Below the pieces are notes generated by a model. The model did no database searches, was not told where the DNA came from, and saw only the letters and a list, made by a program, of their open reading frames with translations. Positions 8,457 through 17,407 of a stretch of 64,000 bases of DNA are shown here, piece by piece. Made by a program: the position numbers and the translations under genes. Where the stretch lies: the NCBI RefSeq assembly GCF_030433645.1, contig NZ_JAROCG010000001.1:2356001-2420000 (forward strand), read 5' to 3'. The DNA comes from Arthrobacter burdickii (GTDB taxonomy: Bacteria; Actinomycetota; Actinomycetes; Actinomycetales; Micrococcaceae). Every line of letters begins with the position of its first letter. Within the stretch, counting starts at the first letter, position 1.

Positions 8457-9527
8457 TCAGGCGGACACTTCCCGGCGGATCGCATCGAGAAAGGCGTCGA
8501 CGTCCTCTTCCGTGGTGTCGAACGAGCACATCCACCGCACCTCGCCGGTCGCCTGGTCCCAGTCGTAGAAGCGGAAACTCTCGCGGATGCGATCTGCCGC
8601 CCCCGGCGGGAGGATGGCGAAGACCGCGTTGGCTCTGGTCTCCTGCGTGAGTATCACGCCCTGGATGCCCCGGGCGCCCTCGGTGAGGCGGGCGGCCATG
8701 GCGTTCGCGTGCGATGCCGAGCGGAGCCAGAGGTCCCCCTCCAGCAGGGCGATGAGCTGGGCGGAGACGAAGCGCATCTTCGAGGCGAGCTGCATGTTGA
8801 GCTTGCGCAGGTAGTCGAGCCCGGTGGACGCCTCCTGGTTCAGCACGACGACGCACTCGCCGAACATGAGGCCGTTCTTGGTGCCGCCGAAGGACAGGAT
8901 GTCCACCCCGGCGTCACGCGTGAAGGCCCGCAGGGGCTGCCCGAGCGCCGCGGCGGCATTCGCGAGCCGCGCTCCGTCCATGTGCACGCGCATGCCGCGC
9001 GCGTGGCAGTGGTCGGCGATGGCCTTGATCTCGGCCACCGAGTACAGCGTGCCGAGTTCCGTGGTCTGCGTGATGGAAACGGCCAGGGGCTGCGCGCGGT
9101 GCTGGTCCCCCCAGCCCCAGGCCTCCCGGTCGATAAGTTCCGGCGTCAGCTTGCCGTCCGGTGTGGGCACCGTCAGCAGCTTGATGCCGCCCACGCGTTC
9201 CGGTGCCGCGTTCTCGTCCACGTTGATGTGGGCCGTCTGCGGGCAGACGACCGCTCCCCAGCGGGGGAGGATCGACTGCAGCGAGAGGACGTTGGCGCCG
9301 GTGCCGTTGAAGACGGGGTAGATGGAGATCCCCTCGCCGAAGTGGTGCTCCATCACCTCCTGCAGCCGGGCCGTGTACTGGTCCTCGCCGTAGGCGACCT
9401 GGTGCCCCTCGTTGGCGGCCGCGAGGGCCGTGAGGACTTCGGGGTGCACGCCCGAGTAGTTGTCGGACGCGAAGCTGCGTTGGGTCCGGTCGTGCAGGGA
9501 TGCGGGTGAGGTCAGGGTGTCGGTCAC
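8457..9527 (-). CDS. ltaE: Low-specificity L-threonine aldolase family protein
   Basis: A 356-residue PLP enzyme of the beta-eliminating lyase / threonine aldolase fold, which splits L-threonine or allo-threonine to glycine and acetaldehyde. The Schiff-base lysine is K217 in SFGGTKNG; D184 and R187 in HMDGARL bind the cofactor ring and phosphate side; H100 in QTAHINVDE is the stacking residue position. I take the GTG at 9527, 7 bp past the upstream SDR stop, over the ATG at 9551, which would overlap that gene. It is last in a DUF6421-SDR-ltaE operon. Some relatives act on other beta-hydroxy amino acids, so substrate is not certain. Confidence 0.85.
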   Translation of the reverse strand: MTDTLTSPASLHDRTQRSFASDNYSGVHPEVLTALAAANEGHQVAYGEDQYTARLQEVMEHHFGEGISIYPVFNGTGANVLSLQSILPRWGAVVCPQTAHINVDENAAPERVGGIKLLTVPTPDGKLTPELIDREAWGWGDQHRAQPLAVSITQTTELGTLYSVAEIKAIADHCHARGMRVHMDGARLANAAAALGQPLRAFTRDAGVDILSFGGTKNGLMFGECVVVLNQEASTGLDYLRKLNMQLASKMRFVSAQLIALLEGDLWLRSASHANAMAARLTEGARGIQGVILTQETRANAVFAILPPGAADRIRESFRFYDWDQATGEVRWMCSFDTTEEDVDAFLDAIRREVSA

Positions 9528-9534
9528 TGTCCCA

Positions 9535-10242
9535 TTATCCCCGAACCGCATCGATGCGGGCCCCGTTGGCCTGCGCGGCCGGCGTCCCGAGCAGCGACGC
9601 CAGGATGGCCGCGAGGTCGTCGACGTGCGTGAATCCCGGGAACGCCCGCTCGGGCTGCTGCTCCCGCATCGCGTCGTCGAGGAGCGCCTTCACGACGACG
9701 GCGGTCGCGGCGGCCGAGGAGCCGTCGCGCGCGAAGCCGTCGGCCACGGCCTGGAGCCAGGCATCGACGGAGGCCTTCACCGCCGCGTACGAGGCGTTGC
9801 CCGCCGTCGGTTTCGCCACCGCCGTCGCGGACACAGCGGCGAGCCGCCCGCCGCGCTCGGCCAGCTGGTCGTAGAACGCCCTGCTCGTGTTGAACAGGGT
9901 GAGGAAGACGGATCGGTGGAGGACCTCGTAGTCCGCCGTCGACTGCGTCGTGATGCCCTTGCCGCCCCGCCAGCCACCGACGAGGTGGAACAGGGCGTCC
10001 GCCCCGCCCTGGCCGGTGCGCACACGGTCGGCGAGGGTGCCGACCGCGGCCTCGTCCGTGAGGTCGCACACCTCGCGGACGACGCCGTCGACCCCGGCGA
10101 AGGCCGCGTCGAGGCGAGCCCCGTCGGACCCGACGGCGACGACGGTGAGTCCGTCCGCGACCAGCCGCCGGGTGAGGGCGATGCCGGAGGCGCTCGTGGC
10201 GCCGGCCACGACGGCGGTACGGCCGCCGGGAGCGTCGGTCAT
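9535..10242 (-). CDS. SDR family NAD(P)-dependent oxidoreductase
   Basis: A 235-residue short-chain dehydrogenase. The N-terminal cofactor loop GATSASGIA (residues 14-22) and the catalytic S138, Y152, K156 (YAAVK) are present; the conserved NAG-type segment is replaced by HLVGGWRGG. The start ATG at 10242 shares ATGA with the stop of the DUF6421 gene, so the two are translationally coupled, and the threonine aldolase begins 7 bp after this stop. Substrate is unknown. The constant pairing suggests it works on a product or substrate of its neighbours, which is inference. Confidence 0.85.
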   Translation of the reverse strand: MTDAPGGRTAVVAGATSASGIALTRRLVADGLTVVAVGSDGARLDAAFAGVDGVVREVCDLTDEAAVGTLADRVRTGQGGADALFHLVGGWRGGKGITTQSTADYEVLHRSVFLTLFNTSRAFYDQLAERGGRLAAVSATAVAKPTAGNASYAAVKASVDAWLQAVADGFARDGSSAAATAVVVKALLDDAMREQQPERAFPGFTHVDDLAAILASLLGTPAAQANGARIDAVRG

Positions 10243-11603
10243 GCCGCGTCCGCCGTGATGCCCGCGGTGGACTCGATGACCGGCTTCATCTTGCGGTCGA
10301 GCGCCTCGAAGAACATCGAGAGGGGGAACTCGTCGTCGAGCACCGCGTCGGTGAGGGCGCGCGGCGGGCCCAGGAGCTCGAGGGCCTCGGGACCCTTCGC
10401 CCAGACCGATGCCGGGTGCGGGGTGACCGTGGCCGAGACCAGGTCGTAGGCGGCGAGCCAGTGCGCGATCTTCGGACGGTCGATGGAGCGCCAGTACAGC
10501 TGCTCGATCTGCTCGCCCAGGGCGACGACGACGTCGGCGGCCTCGTCCCAGTCGATGGTCAGCTTCGTGTCGGTCCAGTGGAGGACCCGGCGCTGGTGCA
10601 TCCACGCGAACAGGAGCTGTCCGCCGAGGCCGTCGTAGTTGCGCACCCGGCTGCCCGTGATGCTGAAGCGGAAGATGCGGTCGAAGATGACGGCGTACTG
10701 CACGAGCCTGGCGTGCTTCCGCGCCTCGGGAGAGGCGTTCTCGTCCTTCTCGATCCGGACGCTTTCACGGAATGCGGTGAGGTCGCAGCGCAGTTCCTCG
10801 AGCGAGTAGAGGAAGAACGGCATGCGCTGCTTGATCATGAACGGATCGAAGGGGAGGTCACCGCGCATGTGCGTCCGGTCGTGGATGAGGTCCCACATGA
10901 CGAAGGTCTCCTCGGTGAGCTTCTGGTCGTCGAGGAGCTCCAACGCGTCATCGGGCAGTTCGAGGCGGGTGATGTCCGCTGCGGCCCGGACCACGCGGCG
11001 GAACCGGGCCGCCTCGCGGTCCGCGAAGATGGCGCCCCAGGTGAAGGTCGGCGTCTCGCTGACGGCGACGGTCTCCGGGAAGAGCACCGCGGAGTTGGTG
11101 TTGTAGCCCTCGGTGAAGTCGAGGAACCGGATGGGGACGAACAGGGCGTTCGAGTAGTCGCCGGCTTCGAGCTCGGCGATGAACTCGGGCCAGAGCACCT
11201 CGATGAGCACGGCCTCGACGAGCCGGCTCGTGCTGCCGTTCTGCGTGTACATCGGGAAGACGACGAGGTGCTGGAGCCCGTCGGTCCGGTCCTGCTGCGG
11301 CTGGAAGGCGAGCAGCGGCTCGAGGAAGTCGGGGACGGCGAAACCGCTCGACCGCCATGCCTCGAAGGCGGTGACGGTGCGGCGGAGGTACTCGGCGTCG
11401 TGGGGGAACAGGGGCGCGAGCTCCTCGACGGCCGACACGATAACCGCCGTCAGGTCGGCAGCGGCGGCGTGGTGCTCGGTCTCGGGGATGGAGCCGTCCT
11501 TGACCTGCAGCAGGCGGAGTTCCTCGGCTGCGGCCTTCAGGGAGTGCCAGGCGGCGGTCTCCTGAGGGATGGATACTACCTGCGCGAGCGGCGTGACGGT
11601 CAT
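10239..11603 (-). CDS. DUF6421 family protein
   Basis: A 454-residue soluble protein that I recognise as the DUF6421 family of actinobacteria; no function is assigned. No signal peptide or membrane segment is seen. The striking part lies at about residues 236-275, where an H-D-x-x-H segment (IHDRTHMRGD) is followed 24 residues later by SLEELRCD, an arrangement that could bind a metal or act as a catalytic centre. I choose the ATG at 11603, which has AGGAG just before it (short 2-nt spacing); an in-frame ATG at 11630 has none. It is first in an operon with the SDR (4-bp overlap) and threonine aldolase. Confidence 0.75.
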   Translation of the reverse strand: MTVTPLAQVVSIPQETAAWHSLKAAAEELRLLQVKDGSIPETEHHAAAADLTAVIVSAVEELAPLFPHDAEYLRRTVTAFEAWRSSGFAVPDFLEPLLAFQPQQDRTDGLQHLVVFPMYTQNGSTSRLVEAVLIEVLWPEFIAELEAGDYSNALFVPIRFLDFTEGYNTNSAVLFPETVAVSETPTFTWGAIFADREAARFRRVVRAAADITRLELPDDALELLDDQKLTEETFVMWDLIHDRTHMRGDLPFDPFMIKQRMPFFLYSLEELRCDLTAFRESVRIEKDENASPEARKHARLVQYAVIFDRIFRFSITGSRVRNYDGLGGQLLFAWMHQRRVLHWTDTKLTIDWDEAADVVVALGEQIEQLYWRSIDRPKIAHWLAAYDLVSATVTPHPASVWAKGPEALELLGPPRALTDAVLDDEFPLSMFFEALDRKMKPVIESTAGITADAA

Positions 11604-11760
11604 GGCTCCTGCTTTCTGTCGTGCGGTCATCAGTACTGACGCGAGCGTAACAACAAGAACAGCGTTCCTTACAGGTCAGCAGGCGGACGTAAAGCAAATC
11701 TTATGCTCAACCGTATACCCGTACAGGGAAGAACCAGAGCGGCTTCACACGACGGGTACA

Positions 11761-11792
11761 CGAAAGGCCGGCTCCGAGGAGCCGGCCTTTCG
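11761..11792 (-). terminator. Terminator after msrB
   Basis: A 14-bp perfect stem (CGAAAGGCCGGCTC with its complement) around a four-base loop, 20 bp past the msrB stop. Its arms carry TTT/AAA near the base, so it could work on both strands. Confidence 0.8.
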
Positions 11793-11812
11793 CTGTATTC
11801 CCTGGGGCGGAC

Positions 11813-12238
11813 CTACTCCGCCGCCACCAGCTTCATCGAGATCGAGTTGATGCAGAACCGCTGATCGGTGGGGGTGTCGAAGCCCTCTCCCTTGAAGAGG
11901 TGCCCGAGGTGCGAATCGCAGCGGGCGCACCGCACCTCGATGCGCTCCATGCCCATGGACCGGTCATGCAGGTACCGCACCTTGTCCTCGGCCAGCGGCG
12001 CCCAGAAGGAGGGCCACCCGCAGTGCGAGTCGAACTTCTCGTTGCTGGTGAAGAGCTCGGCGCCGCAGGCGCGGCACTCGTAGGTGCCGGCCGTCTTCGC
12101 GTCGTAGTACTCCCCGGTATAGGGGCGCTCCGTGCCCGCCTTGCGCAGGACCTGGAACTCCTGCGGTGTCAGTTCCTGGCGCCACTCGGCGTCGGACTTC
12201 TCGATTTCGGGCCGGTAGGCATCGCGTTCGGTAGTCAT
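11813..12238 (-). CDS. msrB: Peptide-methionine (R)-S-oxide reductase
   Basis: A 141-residue zinc-type MsrB that repairs R-methionine sulfoxide in proteins using thioredoxin. Zinc ligands are C55/C58 (CRAC) and C104/C107 (CARC); the catalytic cysteine is C129 in QRFCINS; the substrate pocket motif HCGWPSFW is present. Full length for the family. It follows the small UspA-like gene by 14 bp on the same strand and is probably co-transcribed with it, which would place both in oxidative or general stress repair. A strong hairpin follows. Confidence 0.96.
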   Translation of the reverse strand: MTTERDAYRPEIEKSDAEWRQELTPQEFQVLRKAGTERPYTGEYYDAKTAGTYECRACGAELFTSNEKFDSHCGWPSFWAPLAEDKVRYLHDRSMGMERIEVRCARCDSHLGHLFKGEGFDTPTDQRFCINSISMKLVAAE

Positions 12239-12252
12239 ACTCGCTCCAACGC

Positions 12253-12738
12253 CTACGAGTCGCCAATAAATCCCGAGCCGGAGTACAGGTGCAGCACGGC
12301 GATGCCGAGCTTGTCCTGTGCCCTGTTGGCCCAGTCGGTGTGGAACGTGTCGGCCATGGCATGCGGCCGGGTGATGACCACGGCCTGCACGGCTCCACTA
12401 TCAGCGGCTTCCTGCACCAGGGCGTCGACCGGGTTCCCCGTCGTCGTCCTCCCGCGTGCAGCGAACCCCTCCGCCGTCAGGAGCTGCAGGGACTCCGCCA
12501 GGGCGGTGCGCGCAGTGGCCTCGTCGTGGCGGTGGTCGTCGGACGAGAACGTCCGGAAGGCCTCGCCGACCTCGAGCAGGCTCAGGTGGCGGAAGAACTC
12601 ACCCAGGACGGACTCATGGCGGTCCTCCGGGATCAGCACGACGACGTCCGCGGGCTCCTCGCCCTGCAGTGTCAGCAGGTTGCGGAGATCGGCGCGGGTG
12701 AGGGCTTCCTCGGTCAGCACCAGGATTGTTTGGGTCAT
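12253..12738 (-). CDS. Small UspA-like conserved hypothetical protein
   Basis: A 161-residue soluble protein with alternating hydrophobic strands (TILVLTEEA, DVVVLIP, AVQAVVITRPH, IAVLHLY) that fit a Rossmann-like or universal-stress-like alpha/beta fold. I see no ATP-binding G-2x-G-9x-G(S/T) motif, so a nucleotide-binding role is not supported. Nothing else is recognisable. The next gene downstream is msrB, 14 bp away. The ATG at 12738 has no clear ribosome binding site; TACAGT lies four bases before it. Confidence 0.6.
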   Translation of the reverse strand: MTQTILVLTEEALTRADLRNLLTLQGEEPADVVVLIPEDRHESVLGEFFRHLSLLEVGEAFRTFSSDDHRHDEATARTALAESLQLLTAEGFAARGRTTTGNPVDALVQEAADSGAVQAVVITRPHAMADTFHTDWANRAQDKLGIAVLHLYSGSGFIGDS

Positions 12739-12828
12739 GGCGCCACTGTACTGCCGGATCCGGGGGCACCACGCCGGGGTTGTGCGACGAATCGACGGCG
12801 CTTGGAAGGTCAGGGTAGAAATGGAGCT

Positions 12829-14097
12829 ATGGCAACGACGAGGTCAACGGCCGCGGAGCAGCGGACCACCGCTCCCTGGCTCAAATGGACGGCGCTCGGG
12901 GTGGGGGCGGGAGCCGCCCTCGCGTCCTCTGCAGCCGGGGCGGTCTCGGGACTCGCCGTCTACTTCGCGCGGCAGATCGTGACGCCCGCGCGCATCCGGG
13001 ACGAGAACCTGGACATCCTCGCCGTCGTCGGCCCCGCCGGCAAGCAGACCGTCATCCTGCCCGCGAACGACGACACCACGGTCGAGGGCACGTACAGCCT
13101 CCACTTCGCCCGCGGGACCGGTCACGCCCGCATCGGGGAGATCCGTTCGTACGTGCCCCGCGAGGGAACGGTGGAACGCGTCGTGGAGAAGGTCTACGTC
13201 GGCGACCTCGCCTCCGCCACGCGCGGCTGGTGGGGCGGCGCCGTCTACCCCTCGCCGGCGGCGATGGGCTTCGCCGACGAGGAGGTGCTCATCCCGGTCG
13301 AGGGCGGTTCCGCCCCCGCCTGGCTCGTCCGCGCAGAGGCGCCCGCCCGCACGTGGGCGATCATGGTGCACGGCCGCGGCGCCTCGCGCGCGGAGGCACT
13401 GCGCGCGCTCGGACCGGCGCGCCGCCTCGGGCTGACCAGCCTGGTCCTGTCCTACCGGAACGACGGCGAAGCGCCGTCGGCGCCCGACGGTCGCTACGGA
13501 CTCGGGATGACGGAGTGGCACGACGTCGACGCCGCCATCGATTTCGCGGTCTCCCACGGAGCCCGCGACGTCGTCCTCTTCGGCTGGTCCATGGGAGGCG
13601 CGATCGTCCTGCAGACGGCGGACCTCTCGCGCCACCGGCAACGTATCAGTGCACTCGTGCTCGACGGCCCGGTCATCAACTGGATCGAAGTGCTGGCGCA
13701 CCATGCGGAACTGAACCGGATCCCGGCGCCCGTGGGGCGGCTCGGACAGTACCTGCTGGCGAGCCGCCGGGCCCGGAGGATCACGGGACTGGCCGCGCCG
13801 CTGGACCTCAAGAGCATGGACTGGATAGCCCGGGCGGAGCAGCTGACCCTGCCGACACTCGTCCTGCACAGCGAGGACGACGAGTTCGTCCCCATCGGGC
13901 CCTCCGCCGAACTGGCGGCCAGGAACCCGGCCTTCGTCACGCTGGAGCGGTTCCACCGCGCGCGCCACACGAAGGAATGGAACGTGGACCCGGAGCAGTG
14001 GGAAGCCGTGGTCGAACGCTGGCTCGGCGGGCGCCTGTTCGGCCGGACGCTTCCCGGAGGGAAGGCGCCCGACCCGGAGGCTACTGCGCTTCCCTGA
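12829..14097 (+). CDS. Membrane-anchored alpha/beta hydrolase
   Basis: A 422-residue protein with one N-terminal hydrophobic segment (about residues 19-47) acting as an uncleaved signal or anchor, then an alpha/beta hydrolase domain. The nucleophile is S254 in FGWSMGG; the acid is D350 or D351 in HSEDDEF; the histidine is H380 in RARHTKEW. The oxyanion region is VHGRGAS. Residues 55-150 form an extra N-terminal domain. GGAG lies just upstream of the ATG with short spacing. It resembles actinobacterial secreted or membrane hydrolases of unknown substrate. Its 3' end overlaps the convergent sufE gene by 17 bp. Confidence 0.85.
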   Translation: MATTRSTAAEQRTTAPWLKWTALGVGAGAALASSAAGAVSGLAVYFARQIVTPARIRDENLDILAVVGPAGKQTVILPANDDTTVEGTYSLHFARGTGHARIGEIRSYVPREGTVERVVEKVYVGDLASATRGWWGGAVYPSPAAMGFADEEVLIPVEGGSAPAWLVRAEAPARTWAIMVHGRGASRAEALRALGPARRLGLTSLVLSYRNDGEAPSAPDGRYGLGMTEWHDVDAAIDFAVSHGARDVVLFGWSMGGAIVLQTADLSRHRQRISALVLDGPVINWIEVLAHHAELNRIPAPVGRLGQYLLASRRARRITGLAAPLDLKSMDWIARAEQLTLPTLVLHSEDDEFVPIGPSAELAARNPAFVTLERFHRARHTKEWNVDPEQWEAVVERWLGGRLFGRTLPGGKAPDPEATALP

Positions 14098-14521
14098 TCT
14101 TCCGCTTGATCCGCCCCAGCATCGCGGCCATGCCGCGCATCCGCAGGGGAGTGATGGCCCGGGTGAGCCCGAGCCGGTCGGGCACGTCGTCCGGGACGGC
14201 GAGGACCTCCTCGGCGGGCAGTCCGTCGAGTCCCTCGAGGAGCACTCCGGCGAACCCGCGCGTCGTGGGCGCCTCGGGCGGCGCCGAGAAGAACAGGTGG
14301 ACCGGCCGCTCCGGCTCGTCCCCGATCTCCATGGTCAGGAAGAGCGGGCTCTGGCACTCGACCACCTGCTCCAGGAGCTCGGGGTGGTCGCCGTACCGCT
14401 CGGGGAGGTCCGGGAGTTCCCGTGAGAAGTCGAGCAGCAGCTGCAGCCGGTCGGGCTCCGTCAGGTCCTGGAAGTCGTCGATGATCTCGGCGAGCTTCGC
14501 CGGGACGGCTCCGCCGGTCAT
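14081..14521 (-). CDS. sufE: SufE family cysteine-desulfurase partner
   Basis: A 146-residue SufE protein, which accepts persulfide sulfur from a cysteine desulfurase for Fe-S assembly or other sulfur use. The acceptor cysteine is C56 in VVECQSPLF; the family segment [13 protein letters not shown] is intact. The start ATG shares ATGA with the stop of the rhodanese gene. The sseA-sufE order is widespread in actinobacteria, and no SufS or SufBCD gene is in the window. It ends inside the convergent hydrolase gene. Confidence 0.92.
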   Translation of the reverse strand: MTGGAVPAKLAEIIDDFQDLTEPDRLQLLLDFSRELPDLPERYGDHPELLEQVVECQSPLFLTMEIGDEPERPVHLFFSAPPEAPTTRGFAGVLLEGLDGLPAEEVLAVPDDVPDRLGLTRAITPLRMRGMAAMLGRIKRKIREAQ

Positions 14522-15447
14522 CGCGCGACCCGTGCGGATGCCGTGGGTACTGCCGCGGGTACCTCGCCGGGCTCGCTGCCCCGGACGATCGGCACGCGCA
14601 CCGCGTTGCCCCACTCGGTCCACGACCCGTCGTAGTTCCGCACGTTCCCAAAGCCGAGCAGGTATGTCAGGACGAACCACGTGTGGCTCGAGCGCTCGCC
14701 GATACGGCAGTAGGCGACGACCTCGTCCCCCTCCTGGAGCCCGGCCTCGTCCCGGTAGATGGCGTCGAGTTCCGCCCGGGTGCGGAACGTCCCGTCCTCC
14801 GCGGCGGCGCGGGCCCAGGGGACGGACACCGCGGTGGGGATGTGTCCGCCGCGCAGCGCGCCCTCTTCCGGGTAGGCGGGCATGGTGGTGCGGGCGCCGG
14901 TGTACTCGTCGCCGGACCGCACGTCGATGAGGGGCTTACCCAGGTGCTCCAGCACATCGCCGAGGAAGGCACGCACGGGGGCGTCGTTGCGCTCGACGAC
15001 GGGGTAGTCGCTTGCGGTGATCTCGGGCTTGTCGGTGGTCATCGGCCTGCCCTCGGCCACCCACTTGTCCCGGCCGCCGTCCAGGAGGCGGACGTCCTCG
15101 TGCCCGAACAGCGTGAAGACCCAGAGTGTGTACGCGGCCCACCAGTTGCTCTTGTCGCCGTAGAGAACGACCGTGGAGTCGCGGGAGATGCCCTTGGCTG
15201 CCATGAGCCGCGCGAAGCCCTCTCCGTCGATGTAGTCCCTCGCCACCTCGTCGTTGAGCTCGGTGTGCCAGTCGATCTTGACGGAGCCGGGGATGTGGCC
15301 CGTCTCGTACAGCAGGACGTCCTCGTCCGATTCGACGACGACGAGGCCTTCGGCGTCGTGATTCGCCGCGAGCCAGTCGGTGGAGACCAGCCGCTCGGGG
15401 TGGGCGTACTCGGAGAACTTGTCCTGCGGATCTGCTGCCAGGGTCAT
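14518..15447 (-). CDS. sseA: Thiosulfate / 3-mercaptopyruvate sulfurtransferase (two rhodanese domains)
   Basis: A 309-residue protein with two rhodanese domains. The N-terminal one (about 20-135) lacks a catalytic cysteine; the C-terminal one (about 160-290) has C247 in the loop [15 protein letters not shown] is the usual loop of actinobacterial CysA/SseA-type thiosulfate sulfurtransferases. The ATG at 15447 follows AAAGG by six bases; the longer reading to 15507 is not needed. It is coupled to sufE by a 4-bp overlap, which suggests sulfane sulfur delivery, though the acceptor is not shown by sequence. A TAGGCT box at 15510-15515 could be its -10. Confidence 0.93.
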   Translation of the reverse strand: MTLAADPQDKFSEYAHPERLVSTDWLAANHDAEGLVVVESDEDVLLYETGHIPGSVKIDWHTELNDEVARDYIDGEGFARLMAAKGISRDSTVVLYGDKSNWWAAYTLWVFTLFGHEDVRLLDGGRDKWVAEGRPMTTDKPEITASDYPVVERNDAPVRAFLGDVLEHLGKPLIDVRSGDEYTGARTTMPAYPEEGALRGGHIPTAVSVPWARAAAEDGTFRTRAELDAIYRDEAGLQEGDEVVAYCRIGERSSHTWFVLTYLLGFGNVRNYDGSWTEWGNAVRVPIVRGSEPGEVPAAVPTASARVAR

Positions 15448-15803
15448 GGGGGCCTTTCGCGTAGCTGTCTGCACCGCGGTCTCTGCCCGCGGTGCGCGTC
15501 CTTCCACCTAGCCTAACCACGCGCTGCGGCAATTACTTCCGGGCTGCGGCGTGAGGAGACGCACCGCGCAGGGCAGATGGAATGTAACGGGAAGGCAGAG
15601 GGAAGGCAGAGGGAAGGTGGCGGGAACGTGAGTGGAGACGGCGTCGTGAACAGCATCGGGAAGGGTGTCGGGGCGTCGGGTCAAGAAGGTGCGGGCGCGG
15701 ACCATCCGGGGAGGGCGTGCACCGATCTGACGTATTCTTGCCTAGCGAAGCGGCCGCCCGTGGGGCCGCCGCCACCCCTGCCGGAAAAAGAAAGCGGTCC
15801 CCA
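15448..15803. other. Intergenic region between sseA and zapE
   Basis: A divergent promoter region. On the minus strand TAGGCT (15510-15515) is a likely -10 for sseA; on the plus strand TATTCT (15733-15738) is a likely -10 for zapE. A purine-rich 11-bp unit, GGGAAGGCAGA, is repeated twice and degenerates in a third copy at 15589-15621. I see no gene with coding character here. Confidence 0.5.
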
Positions 15804-16838
15804 GTGCCAGCCATCGAACACCTGACAGAGCGCTCGCCCAAAGTCTCGGTCAATGAGTTGCTGGGCGGGTTCTACCCGTCGCCCCGCTTCGGCGAGGTGT
15901 CCTTCGACTCCTACCGTCCGGACCCCCAGCAGCCGTCGCAGTCGGCGGCCGTCTCCAAGCTCCGCGAGTTCGCCACCTCGGTCAACGAGCCGGAGCCGTC
16001 GGGGTTCCGCAAGCTGTTCGGTGGCGGTAAGAAGGTCGCGACGCGGGCCGGGATCTACCTCGACGGCGGATTCGGTGTCGGCAAGACACACCTGCTCGCC
16101 TCGCTGTGGCATGCGTCCTCGGGCAGGAAGGCCTTCGGGACGTTCGTCGAGTACACGAACCTCGTGGGTGCGCTGAGCTTCCGCAAGACCGTCGACGCCC
16201 TGAGCGGCTACAGCCTCGTGTGCATTGACGAGTTCGAGCTCGACGATCCGGGGGACACCGTGCTGATGTCCCGCCTGATGAGGGAACTGGCCGACGCCGG
16301 CGTCAAGCTCGCCGCGACGTCGAACACCCTCCCCGGGTCCCTGGGCGACGGGCGCTTCGCCGCAGAGGACTTCCAGAGGGAGATCCAGGTCCTCGCGGAC
16401 CAGTTCGAGGTGGCACGGATCGACGGCGAGGACTACCGGCACCGCGGGCTCCCGCAGGCTCCGGACGCGCTCGATGACGCCGCCCTGCAGGAGCGGATCT
16501 CCTCCTACTCCGGCGGCGTCCTCGCGGAGGACGACTTCGGGAACCTCATCCGGCACCTCGCCGACGTGCACCCGAGCCGCTACCGGCAGCTACTCGACGG
16601 CATCGATGCGGTCGCCTGGCACAACGTGGAGACCATCACCGAGCAGGCCGTGGCCCTGCGCTTCGTGGTCCTGGCCGACCGGCTGTACGACAGGGACGTG
16701 CCGATCATGGCGAGCGGGACCACCTTCGACCACCTCTTCACGGAGGAGATGATGGGCGGGGGCTACATGAAGAAGTACTACCGCGCGGTCTCCCGCCTCA
16801 CCGCCCTGGCGCGCCAGGGGAGCGAGGTAGCGTCCTAG
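15804..16838 (+). CDS. zapE: Cell division protein ZapE (AFG1-like ATPase)
   Basis: A 344-residue AFG1/ZapE-type P-loop ATPase. Walker A is GGFGVGKTH (residues 88-96) and Walker B is CIDEFEL (D142, E143). The sensor-like ATSNTLP and the family's C-terminal ATTFDHLF-like segment (SGTTFDHLF) are present. In proteobacteria ZapE acts at the Z ring; the actinobacterial role is inferred by family. I choose the GTG at 15804 (VPAIEHL), since the 29 residues added by a GTG at 15717 look unlike protein. It is flanked by its own promoter and a hairpin downstream. Confidence 0.88.
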   Translation: MPAIEHLTERSPKVSVNELLGGFYPSPRFGEVSFDSYRPDPQQPSQSAAVSKLREFATSVNEPEPSGFRKLFGGGKKVATRAGIYLDGGFGVGKTHLLASLWHASSGRKAFGTFVEYTNLVGALSFRKTVDALSGYSLVCIDEFELDDPGDTVLMSRLMRELADAGVKLAATSNTLPGSLGDGRFAAEDFQREIQVLADQFEVARIDGEDYRHRGLPQAPDALDDAALQERISSYSGGVLAEDDFGNLIRHLADVHPSRYRQLLDGIDAVAWHNVETITEQAVALRFVVLADRLYDRDVPIMASGTTFDHLFTEEMMGGGYMKKYYRAVSRLTALARQGSEVAS

Positions 16839-16929
16839 CTGCCCTCTCCGGGAGCGAGCCCGGCCCAAGCCGGGCCTGCATCGGACCGTCTCCGCAGAGC
16901 CCTCTCCTCACAGACCCCGCAGACGCAAG

Positions 16930-16965
16930 AAGCGCCGGTGCCGCCTCTCGGCGGGACCGGCGCTT
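16930..16965. terminator. Hairpin between converging zapE and antitoxin-like gene
   Basis: A 10-bp perfect outer stem (AAGCGCCGGT / ACCGGCGCTT) continuing after one mismatch into five more pairs. It sits between two convergent genes and probably serves both. Confidence 0.75.
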
Positions 16966-16985
16966 CCTTATTGCCAGGCTGGGAA

Positions 16986-17237
16986 TTACACGGCCGGCGG
17001 GGAGGTAGGGCCGACGTCGCCCTTGCCGTCCTTCTTGTCGATCCTGTCGACCATCTCCGAAGCCTTCGCCTGCACTCCGGTGATGTGATGTGAGTACTTG
17101 CCATGGGTCCTGCTGTCGACGTAGCCGCCAGCCTTCCCGATGCCGTTCTTCACCTTGTCGGAATTATCGCCAATGAGTTCGGTCGCCTTACCCGCGAGGG
17201 TGCCGGCCTTGCCCTTGAGCCCATCCAATAAACCCAC
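16986..17237 (-). CDS. MT0933-type antitoxin-like protein
   Basis: An 83-residue, lysine- and glycine-rich protein matching the MT0933/Rv0909 antitoxin family by its GLLDGLKGKAG start, the DKVKNGIGKAG segment and the Y(S/T)HHI-type middle. The start is the GTG at 17237: AAAGGAGG stands five bases before it, while the GTG at 17243 would leave no spacing. In mycobacteria Rv0909 pairs with the toxin Rv0910; no toxin gene lies beside this one, so a toxin-antitoxin role is doubtful. Helical and soluble; possibly a general stress protein. Confidence 0.75.
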   Translation of the reverse strand: MGLLDGLKGKAGTLAGKATELIGDNSDKVKNGIGKAGGYVDSRTHGKYSHHITGVQAKASEMVDRIDKKDGKGDVGPTSPPAV

Positions 17238-17352
17238 GGACACCTCCTTTCGGTCGTGGAAACGCAGTCCGTTTCCGCACCATAGATTTTAGGGCACGAC
17301 GCTGGGGATGTCCTCCGAGAGGGGGCGGAAGGGCGGCGGGTACGCGCAGGGC

Positions 17353-17386
17353 ATAAAAAATGCCCGGTCCTCGCCAGGACCGGGCA
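17353..17386 (-). terminator. Intrinsic terminator of the tRNA cluster
   Basis: An 11-bp perfect stem (TGCCCGGTCCT / AGGACCGGGCA) with a four-base loop, followed on the minus strand by six T residues. It lies 22 bp past the last tRNA. Confidence 0.92.
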
Positions 17387-17407
17387 ACGGCCGACGACCG
17401 GCCTGAG

